Origin: Patella vulgata
Lineage: Eukaryota > Mollusca > Gastropoda > Patellidae
Assembly: GCF_932274485.2 (NCBI RefSeq)
Contig: NC_065881.2
Location: 16,898,613 to 16,962,612, forward strand
Direction: 5' to 3'
Length of the DNA stretch: 64,000 nucleotides
Shown: positions 38,401 through 50,400 of the stretch, in pieces
Layout of the letters: each line of letters begins with the position of its first letter
How positions within the stretch are numbered: position 1 is the stretch's first letter
Position numbers and translations under genes: made by a program
Notes under the pieces: generated by a model
Seen by the model: only the letters and a program-made list of their open reading frames with translations
The model's database searches: none
What the model was told of the DNA's origin: nothing

Positions 38401-41400
38401 GATGAGCATTTTCTGCTTAGGGTAAGCAGACATGAGCAATTTGATTGGTTAACTTTAGTTCTAATTAAGTGAGAGTGATGAAACTTGAGTGTATAGTTTC
38501 ATTATATCAATACCTTGACTAAGTTTGATTATGAGCATTTTCTGCCCAGGGTAAGCAAAAGCGATAAGCAATTTGATTGGCCGAAACTTTGGAACACAAT
38601 AGGACAATTCCACGGTAACGGACGTACATTTTGAACTCATATTTCGAATACTTCCAATATTATCTAACCATGAATAATTAACTGTTTGGGTTTTATATAG
38701 CAAGGCTCTACACAGCATTTTGAACTTACTTGTGCAAACATAAGTAAATTTTCAAAACTACTAGCCAAACAATTTTCAGTTGCCAAGTCTGAAGATTAGA
38801 ATAATTTGTCGTATGATATACCGGTAGCTAAATTATATTGTGAACATACATAACTCTTCAACTTGTCGTCCTATAATAATAATAAAAGATGTTTTAAACA
38901 TTTTTTTCCAACTGGGACTCACTGCGAGACGAAGATGGTGAAGCTTGTAATTTTGCTTGTTTGGGTGGTGTAGCATCAGTAGCATGACTATCATCATTTT
39001 TCCCCGACTGAGACTCGCTGCGAGACGAAGTTACTTTACTAGTAAAGTAAGACGATATAGGTTTGATTCGTCTGCTAGCCATGCTGTCAGCTGTCTCGTA
39101 AACTTCCAATAAATACAGCGCATGCGCAATGAGAATTTCCTCGCAGAGAATGACCCAATTTCAAACCAGGAGATAAACAAGAGTGACAGTCGACCGGGAT
39201 CATTGCCGATTACGTTATCTTTACGGAGAAAAGTTCAGATAGCTATAGTGTTAATTGGGGACTTCAAGATATATGTTCACTCTCCAGAAGAAATATAGCA
39301 TTTATAAATATCTGGTCGCCATTGTCAAAATTCACTCGCAAATGCGAGTGTTTCAGTCGCATTGTAGAGCCTTGCATAGCATTAAAGACATATGATTTGA
39401 TCATGAACACCTGAAATTAATATTAATATTGGCTTCTCAAGGTAATGGTCGTACAGAAATGAACACTATGATTTGCCCGTTTTAATCCCTGTAAGAAAGG
39501 GCACTAATGCTAGATGTGTACTGTATGATCACTTCTTACATTTGGATTCTTGTAAGTTGTAACCCAGTAAATTAGAAATTATTGTGATAACGGACATACA
39601 TATTTTCTGGTAATGGACGTATGAGTGCAAATTGCTAACCCATTACATGAGATATGTAAACAATCAAGTAATGGGACTGATAGATAATAATTATAATTAA
39701 CTCATTTGAATTAATGGAGCAGTTACATATACTTTCCTATTAAAAACATTACTCCTTGCATAAAATATTGTGATTTAAAAATTTGGTAACAGACGTACAT
39801 TTTTATACGCCCACATTTTCATGTGGACGTATATTGTCGTCGCCCCTGTCCGTCTGTCCGGATGTCCGTCCACAATTGTTTGAGAACAGTCTACAGGTCA
39901 CAATTTTTATCCGATTTCAACGAAACTTGAAATATAGGTTTATCATCCTAAGATCTCGGTTCCTTTCGATATTGGCATGTATCGTACTGTAACTTCATGG
40001 ATTATGGCCCCTGATTGTACGAAAAATCACGTTTTTAGCTTGTGAACACTGTAATCCTATTTTGATGAAACTTGAAATGTAAGTTTATAACCCAAAGATC
40101 TCGGTTCCTTTCGATAATCGTGCATATCGGACAGTAACTTCCTGAATTATATGAAAAATCGCGTTTTTTAGGTTGTGGGCTTATTTTAGCTTATTCGATT
40201 TAAAAAAACGTATTATTATATCACCGTTACACCCTAAAGACGGCTGAGTTCGTATTTCGTGAAAATCGGTCCAAAACTGACAGACAAAATGGCCGCCCCT
40301 CGTTCTCAAATAGCGTAAAAATATGGTATATCAAGGTTGTGGACCCTATAGAGGTCACAATTTTTATTCGATTTTGTTGAAACTTGAAATGTAAGTTTAT
40401 AAACCAATATTGGTTGGTTCCTTTCGATATTTGCGCATATCGAATTGTAATTTCCTGAATTATGGCCCTTGATTTTAGGAAAAATCACTTTCTTTTTAGC
40501 TTGTTCTCTATCCATCTCTCGAAAATGTGGGCATATCCTGCCTGGCAGCCGCTGGTTACCCTAAAATTTTGGCAACGGACGTGCATACATGTACATTTAT
40601 GAAACCCCAAATGATTCAGAGAATTTGGGCAAATGTTTTCTTTTTACGGTCATAATAACTTTAAATGTGAGTTTTTGAACAGTTCCATAAATAAATATGA
40701 ATGAGAGATAAAATATAAATATCTGGTAACATGAAATACTGTGAAGAGTAACGGACGTACATCTATGAAAACCCATAGTAATAAGAATGGGTTATTTTAG
40801 CTTTAGATATGTACTTTTAAACAATTCCATACATAAATTTTATATGAATGAGCGAAAAAAATGTAAATATTTGGTAACGGACGTATGTTCTCATAGCAAT
40901 AGTTTTCAATGTTGGTTAATTTCACAAAAATATATTATTTTCACATTTTAATGTGTAAAATACATTTTCATATACATTCAGATAGCTAATATACCAAATC
41001 ATTCATTATGATTCAGGATTATCAAACAAAAGCAAAGTAAGAAAATACAATAAAATTATAAATTCGACATTTACAACGTAAACCTTGACACAAGACCAAA
41101 TATAATGTGGGCGTATATTTATATGCATGATTTAGGGGATACTCGATTGAACGTTCCGGAATTAAATTCTTTCAATTCCGAAAATAGTGTCAATCGAGTG
41201 AAAAGGAGAATTTCGGAGTACAGCGCATGTGCCCACTGCATAAAAAATATCTCAACCAATCATGGCAGCTGAAACATATTTGTTACTTAAAATACGTCAC
41301 GATTCTACTCACACCACCTCAACTGTCGGGACTGGCAGAACTGTGACGGGACTGAATTCCGTATCACTTAATTGCAATTCTGTCAATTCGGGACGTTCCG

Positions 41401-44400
41401 GACTTACAATCGAGCACCCCCATAAATAAGTGAAACAAAGAAATTTCTTCTAGAGTTATGGCCCTTGTTTCACTTTGTTGCACCTTGTGAACACTCTAAC
41501 GCCAAAAGTTATCACCCGATCTTTGAAATGTATATATATGCATGATTTAAATTAGTGAAACGAAGAAACTTATTGAATTTAAGCAATTTCTGTTAATTTT
41601 GTCTATAGAGTTATGGCCCTTGTTTCACTTTATTGAACATTGTGAACGCCAACGGCAAAAGTTATCACCCAATCTTTATGAAATTTATATGCATGATTTA
41701 AATTAGTGAAACGAAGAAGCCTATTGAATTTCAGCAATTTCTGTTTATTACGTCTAGAGTTATGAACCTTTATTGAACCTTTAGCTTTAGCTGCTGTGGG
41801 TGTATGTTTCGTTGCCTGGCAACCTATCTTATAACTTAGTTTTGACGCATTCAAATTCATCTATTGTATGGAGTGTGGTACATGTAAAGGTTAATAAACC
41901 ATAGAAGATTTGAATTATCAGACATCTTTTTAGCAATGCTAATGTTCTTAATACATTGTCATTGTCTCTAATAAGATTAATGTGGGACATCAAACGATCA
42001 CATACGCCATCTTCTTGAAAAATAAATATGGCCACGAGGGAGAAGGCTTTCATCAGACTTTTATTATAGCAAGAACTGTGTTGTCTGTCAATTCATTAAT
42101 GTGTTTCCATACCTTATTATAACTACCGTATACATGTACATGTAGGTAAAATATGTATAGACATGCGCAGTTGATATTGAGATGTACAGTTCCACCATGC
42201 CTATGAATAAATGTTGTCAAAGCCTTTCCTGATGTTATCTCAAGGGTATAGCTGTTTCTTTTTACTAATTTAAATAATGCATATAAATTTCATACAGATC
42301 ACATGATCACTTTCACAAGGTTCACAATCGTCATAACTCTAGAAATTATTGACTGAAATGGCTGAAATTCAATAGACCACTGTTTCACCAATTTAAATGA
42401 TGCATATAAATTTCATATACATGTATATTATCGGATGATAACTCTAGAAGTAGTAAACGAAAATTGCTGAAATTTAAATGACTAATTTAAATGACACTTG
42501 TAAATTTCATACAGATCGGCAGAGCATTAGATGTTCCCATGGTGCAACAAAGTGAAACAAGGGTCATAACTGTAGAAATAATTGACGGAAATTGCTGAAA
42601 TTCAACAGGATTCTTCTCTTGAATAATTTAATTGGCACATAAATTTCATACAGATCGGCATTTCATAGCGTTCACAAAGTGCAATAACTCTAGAAGTAAT
42701 AAACGGAAATTTTAAATGACACATGTAAGAGAGAGAGAGAGAGAAATGGGGTTTTAAAGCTATCCGAATACTATTCGGATAATTCGGAAACGTGAAATTC
42801 TAGAACAAAATCACATCAAAAGTTCATATACTCATAATTTGTTACTTATTTCAATGTTTATGAGTGTCTGTGTATGCCGAGTATGAAATCTTACTTTCGA
42901 TTTGCAAAAATTAATTTTTTTATTAGTTACTATCGCTAAATAATACACATGATATTAACATTTATGCTCAAAGCTGTGTACGTGATAATAGCATTGGGGA
43001 AAATTTCAAAGTAATCAGATGTAAAAATGGCTAAATATAGAGCATACGGAATGTCAGAAGACTGTAACGGATAGTAAAATGATTCGGATAACCCTTATTT
43101 TGTATCCGAATAGTAGTTTCAACACTACTAGTTACCATAAAGAAAGAATGTAGTTGTGTTTTATAAATTAATATCAATATTGCAACTTTTACAATGAGTT
43201 TTTTTCTTTCAGGATGTTATATGGACTCGCCCACCCTAGAAGCTTCACCAACGTTTGATCAGAGGTAATATTCAAATTTCATTATAATCAATCCTCCCTT
43301 AAGCTGTTAATGGGATTAACTGTCTTCATTCGCCCAGTTAGTGCAGGAAAGTAGGACATTATACAAAGTGCATTTTGTATACGCCCACATTATGTCGTCA
43401 AATTGGTGTGAAGCATTGTTAAATTGAGCTTTCCAAGACCTTCCATACCAGAGTTATTTCCCCTTTGCCGAAAACCTTGTCATGCAATAGAGGCTATAGT
43501 TTTTAACAGATTCTTTTCAGATTAGTGGGGAGCATACTCTCTGTACTGACTTGCTTTCCTACCTTGAACTTGAACTATTATTTTAACTTATATTAAGACT
43601 TTTCTAAAACAACAGGTGATTGGCTGAGGATGCAAATAAAATTTCCAACTAGCAGGGGATTGTTGTGATAGAAAGTTCCAGCAAGTTAGATTACAATGTA
43701 GTGTAAAATAAAACAATGTTGTAATCTAACTGATGGTAACTAGTTGATGGTACTGTCATCTTCATTACCAGTTGCCAGCTGATGGTAACTCTTTATTTGA
43801 AGGTACTGTCATCTTGAATACCCGTTGTCAACTTTTAGTAAGGTTGAAAATACTAGTGCTGGTTATACAGTCACGATGCAATATGTATTGCGATTTGGAT
43901 GCTACGATGCAATTCTTATCACAATTCGTAACCAGGTCAATATTTACCAAGAAAACGGTATTACAATTGCTGTTTAGGGCTTAAAATGTTCATTTTGTCT
44001 ACTTGTTGCTGAAAGATCAAAATAAAGCACTAGAAAATACCATTGATATTCCTGTTAATTTCCTATGTATGCAGATATCTGGAAGGAAGTAATCCCCTAA
44101 CTTAATGTCTGTCTGTTCATCTTAATGCCCTACTTCTTTCGCCTCCAAGGAAAATCAAACCCCTACTTTCATGGTTTAAGTCAATGACACCTTGTTGTCC
44201 AGATTTGTTTAATAAAGTTACTTGGTTCCAAAGGAACAGGGACACAAAAGGTAACACAGATCCTATTTCGTTTTGTTTGTTTATTTATTGTTCAAAATTT
44301 CATTTACTTGTCTTCACTACAGTGTACCTACATGTAGGATCTGGAAGAGTTGTTAAATAAACAGCGTTCTGCTGAATCTGCAGGATTAGTCAATCAGGTG

Positions 44401-47400
44401 GTGATTAGTCAAGTTCTTGTCTACCACGCGTAACTATGGGGTAGACATTCGCAGCGATACAAAACAAATCGAAGCAAAAATTTCCAAACACCGACAGCGA
44501 TTGGTTAATCCAATGCTTGAATAGCCAAAAGCCAACCTCCCACTTCAACCAGTTAGATCTTCATGTAGTTGAGGCCAATGAAAATATAAATAATGAAACA
44601 AAATATAGATCTGTATTTTAATACATGTAAGATTTGGTAAATTAGATAGATTTCAGTTAAATTTAAATTGTTAGTGAGCATTTTTTATACAATCAATTAT
44701 CCATGTCAGAGACATGATGTCATCTTGGAAAAGTTCAAATTGGAATGAGTTTCGTAGTTTATTCACAGCATTAATCCCCCATAGTGAAAAAATGAGGAAT
44801 ACATTAGAAATGCCAGTACCAAGGTTGGGAATGTAGGAGTCTTATTAAGCTTGTTACTTCGAAATTTTGCCAAAAGAAAAGAAACATTGTTGAACTGAAA
44901 TGTCGGCACTTTTTATACGCCCACATTGAAATGTGATCGTATATTGTCGTCTGCCCATCTATCCGTCAGCAATTTCCGATAATTACTGCCCTTGATCACT
45001 TCAAAAAATCTTGTGGACGCTCTAGAGGCTAAAGCTAATATCCAATTGACTTTAAATTTAAACAGAGTGTTTGAGGTCATGAGACGAAGAATCCTATTGA
45101 TTTTCAACGATTTCCGCTAATTACTACCAAATTTATGGCCCTTCTTGATCACTTTGAAAAATCTTGTGACGCTCTAGAGGCTATAGTTATCATCTGATTA
45201 ACTTCAGATTGATATACAAAGTTAAAGGTCTTGAGACGAACAAGTATATTGATTTTCAATGAATTTTGATAACTGAACAGCTAAATCTATGATATTAAAT
45301 GTTTCGCATACTAAACGGTAGCATGAGGCAGAACTTTATAAAAACCAAACAAATTCTAATGATTTTCTGATAAGTGCTTAATGAGTTGTTACTCAGATTT
45401 TAGTGTATTATAGTGTATTTGGCTCTGTGGGCAAATGTTTCGTTGCCTGGCAACCTTTCTTTTGTTTTTGTGGTGTTATGGTTTCAAAATAATATTCAAC
45501 ATCAATTGACAGTGACTATTCTGGACGTAAATAATTCTTGCCTCAAATTCTTGCATCCCGATATTCAAAGCAGACTTTCTGACTCTCAACAATGCAAAGA
45601 TTAATGATATGACAAAACAAAATCTTTTATCATGCCAAATGTGTCTGTACAAGGTTTATTACTTATTGTTTTTATACGCCCACAAAGAACTATGGTCGTA
45701 TAATGTCGTTGTCCAGTGTTTATACAGTGTTTAATGTCATGAGATGAAGAAGCTTATTGATTTTCAATGATTTCAGATAATTACTTAATCACTTTGAAAG
45801 ATCTTGTGGTTGCTTTAGAGACCATAGATGTTTCATTACCTACAAAAGTAAAAATATGCGACAACTCTTGTTGACTTCTGTGGGCATGTGTTTCGTTGCA
45901 AGGCAACCTATCTTTTAACTTAATAAATGAGATTTATTATTAACAAACAATAAATTTTTTAAACTAATAGGGATTGTTTGGCAACCAAGTCATAAGAAAC
46001 TCATTCCATGTCAATTCACCCAAAAATCTAAATCTGACATTTTGATACTAAAAATGGTTTGTCAAATATGATGATTGTAGATCAAAACAACACTTTAATC
46101 ACGAAAATTGATAGGGGGACATTTTAAAAAAAACGGATGCTTGTATATAAGTCTGATTAAGTTAAAGCTTTAAAAATCTAGTTTGATCAAAATATTCTTT
46201 TAGAATATTTAGAATAACTAAATCTGCAGGTCTTTTTTCTGCTTTCAAATGTTATATATAAATTATTAAACATACATTATTAGGGCTGTGTCGATACAGT
46301 TGATTTTCGATACAATACGTATTGACGATACGACAACCCGATATGATGATATCACGAATTATGCCCAAAATAATCTCAAACTACATTCTGTTTCAATATG
46401 TTTGAGATGGGTATCCATCAGGGTTCTTAATCCATTTTGAAACAAACCGGCCAGAATTGGGTCAATTGAGGTCCCGTAAGATATGGGTTAATTTATAAGC
46501 TCCATTCCCTAGATTTCAACAAAAATAATTCTTGGTAATTTGTTGTGGAGAATGTCGTATTTTAATGTATGTGATTACCACAAAAATAACGACAGGTACA
46601 CCTTTTGAAAATTTTCAATATTTAATTCACGTACATCTTGAAGTTCGAGTAATATTCCAGAATAAATTAATTACTGTCTTCGTTTATTCATAAGTCGATG
46701 ATCTAAAATATTAGCATTTTTCAATTATTGCCAGTATTAGAAAATGCCGTACGTACACAAAATAAGCTGATACGGCACCATGGCATTTCTTCATAACACA
46801 ATTTGTAGTCTATCTGGTAGCTAGCCACGTAACTTGGCAAAAGTTTTTATTCATTCGTCAATTGATAGACACACGTGTGGCACAATTGTCACGTGACAAC
46901 CATACTTCAAATTGCTTTAAAATAAAACTTTCGTACGGTTATGATATATATAGCCTAATTTTTTAAAGTAAGCCTTTGTCAGAATGTGTATAAAATAAAA
47001 AAAAATCATAACGGTAAGCGCTATTTAGAACTGGTTTATTGACCTAATTCATTGTCATTGGAATTCTATCAGGAAAATATATTATTAAATTCTCGGTGTA
47101 TTCGGTGTTCTATCAGGGGATTATATTCAATGAAGATTTAAATTTACCTAACAACTGGTCAGTGAATCCATCAATGTATGATCCAGTTATTATTTTAATA
47201 TTTATTAATTAGACATTAATTAACCTATCCAGACCACAATCAACTCTAGATGGCATCGCTAGCCTCCTAGGCTGAAATTTCAAATGAAATTTTCAGCAAA
47301 TTGCTTTACACATTATCTAGATTTTAACTATTAATATTATAGTGAGAACTGGCAACTCATTATCGAATCTCCCATAATGTATCTTTAATTATGCATTTAT

Positions 47401-50400
47401 TGACATGAAAAGTCCATAATCAACTCTCTATTGTAGAAATGGCACTTCAAGACTTTATGCTATATCTTGTCGAAACTTCAAACAATAATACGTTATAATA
47501 AGAACGCACAGCTCTTTATCAAAATCTCACTTAATGTATCTTTAAGATGTGTAAATTTAGACGTTAAGTGACTTGAAAGAAACAAATCAGATAGTAGCAG
47601 AGTAATACCCTGTACACCAAAATCCAAATATCTAATCAATCTTGTCACATGCGGGTCATACCTATTACCATCTTCATCCCCATCTTCATTTGCTGTCTTA
47701 AAAAAAAAAAACATCAATTATTTCAATGGCATTCAAAAACCATGAAAGAAACCAACAGTTGGGACCCAGTGAAGTATTAATGTTAGACAATTTGAGCTTG
47801 TGATATTGAAAGGGAAACAAAGGATTTGAGCAGATGCTTCTTGGGGTTTTATTCAGATCGTTGAACCTAAGAACATAACATTGGAATTTGTTCTAACTAG
47901 GTGTAAAAAACTCTCCAGTTGATAACAATGCAAACCAGTTTGTATTTCAAAACTAATTAAATTTCAGTCTGTAAGTGTAAGATTGCTTTACAAGTTTGGC
48001 CTTTATTCATGAAACCTTTGTTCAAAATATTAAAGATGCATTATGCTGTTCATGCTAAACTAGTTCAAAAATAGATAATGCAAAATGAATATATTGAAAA
48101 TTTCATTCAAATTATTTGATTCTGATTATTATTGTAACAATGGTACCAGTACTTGGCCTCACTTTGCCATTGCGAAAAGCAGGGCCTGAAAGGACAGCTT
48201 TCTGGTTGTTCGGATGGGAAGAAAAAACAAGGTCCCGTGTACACATTGGCTTGCACGTAAAAGATCCCTTGACAGTTGGAATTTGATATAATAGAGTAGG
48301 CTGTAGTGCCGAGCAAAATTTCCCTCATAGCACACTGTATGGCGTATGCCGCCTTCATTAGCCCAGTTCGGAGCAGAACAGTAGGACGTTAAACCTCATT
48401 TCATTTCATTTAAAATCTCACTCATCCAATGGTTTAGAGAGTTGGTTATGTTATATGAATAAATGTCTAAATAATATAATTTTAGATATAACTTTTGAAG
48501 CCAAAATAAGATTTTGCACATAAGGCATCTTCAAAAATTAAATATTCTGTTCAAGTTGAAAAGCTAGTGATTATTAAATTATGTTCTTCTCCACAACTCA
48601 GTTGAAATTTATGATGCCATGTTAAGTATTTTAGTGTCAATTCAATATTTTGTTGAATTTGAAAAAACTAGTGATTTTTAAATTATTTTCGTCTCCATAA
48701 TTTGGTTGCGGTATGGAATTTATGTGGCATGGCTTTCAAGTTATTGTGTGAAATATAACAGGTGAAGGTTTTAGGTTTATCCATTGTAATGTTATTTGGT
48801 CAATGAGTTTTGGAGAGAGTGTAGAGATTCTTTTTAAACAGTAGGCAGGTGCTCTTTTATTTAAAATACTAGGGGAGGTCAGATGTTCATTGATTTTAAA
48901 TGTAATATTTTGGGGGAGGAGATATTTCTATAAATTTACTGGTGTAATCTTTTTAAAGAAAATATTAGATCCACAGACACCATTGGCCTAGTAGCACTTT
49001 TAGTATTTCATTGTGATGGTTGTTAAACTCTGTGCAAGATAGTATAATTATTATTATGGAAAATAAACATCAAACTTTTCTGTGCTTTTACATCAGAAAG
49101 TTCATAGTTGGTGGTGGTATGTTAATTCTACCTGGGTTACTGTATTCAGACATGCTGGTTATTTAGAGCAACTGAATGTCTGTAAAGGACAGCTGTTCTG
49201 AGGTTATTAAACCCTTATAAAGATATTTTTTTAACCTAATGGTCTATTATCTCATCATGGTGACCTATAATATCCACAGGCACTTTAACCCCTCCAAAAT
49301 CCATCATGCGTAACATTTATTTTAAAGCAGCAGTAAGTCTGTGCAAGCTAGGAATTAGAGATGCATTATGTAAGAGCCAATGGCAGCCGCTTTTTCTGGT
49401 TTCAAATGTTATATAAATTAGCATTTAATATAAATTAGCATTTAAACATGCGTTATGCAAGAGCGAAATCTGCTTATTACAAGTCTTTCTTTAGGTCTGA
49501 AATGTTATCTAAATTATTAATTAGACATTAATTAACTTATCCAAAGCATAATAAACTCTCGATGTCAAGGCTAGCCTTCGATGTTGGCTGGATTAGATTC
49601 CTATATGCCGCTAACGGCTATTGATAATTAAATCAGAAAAAGTGGATAATCGAGACTATGCTGTTTATATTAATGATTTTAGTAATGATGACCGAGACTA
49701 TACAAAAATTTCACCTGCTGCTTTCTCAGCTCATAGTGGATCAATTTGACTGAAATTTTCAGCAAATTACCTTTACACTATCTAGTTTTTAACTATTATA
49801 GGGAGAACTGCCATCTCTTTATCTTATCTCCCATAATGTATCTTTAATATAAATTAGCATTTAATATAAATTACCATATCTGCCATATTCATTAAAAGTT
49901 TAAAATGGAAAATTAAGATATTGTTTATTATTTTAGTAGAGATTCTATAGACTACACGTATATCTTGTCAAACTTTGCTAAAATGTTCAATATATTTTTT
50001 TGTTCATTATTAATTTTAAAACTATTATAGCAATATGCTTTGGAACATTTTTATCTCTATACGTTAACAAACATTTGAGTTTCCATCTAATTTCAAATTC
50101 AAACTTGCCGTTCTAAAAAATAGAGATTATTCTACAACCATAACTTCACTAATATGTTGAATATATTTTTCAGTTCATTATTAATTTTAAAGCTATTATA
50201 GCAATATGCCTTGGGACATGCAGTATTCTTTAATAAAGGCCATTTTTATCTGTCTATACGTAAACCAACTTTATTTGAGTTGCCATCTAATTTCAAATTC
50301 AAACTTGCCGGTCTGAAAAAGGCAGCAGAGTTTTAGATTAATATGTCTGTAGAACTGCAGATTGGACGTGATTTGTTCAATTAGATTATGAAAGATTGCT

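Larger units (their letters stand above)
38600..40900 (+). repeat. Degenerate array of GGTAACGGACGTACAT words
   Basis: The word or close variants occur near 38614, 39441, 39586, 39609, 39784, 40571, 40747 and 40872, with partly similar sequence between the later ones (ATAAATATCTGGTAAC, TTCCATACATAAAT). Two elements (38701-39374 and 39801-40556) are inserted in it. Confidence 0.5.

Noticed and set aside
46285-46380. hAT element starting TAGGGCTGTGTCGATACAG
   Set aside because: Only one end resembles a hAT terminus; I found no matching opposite end.
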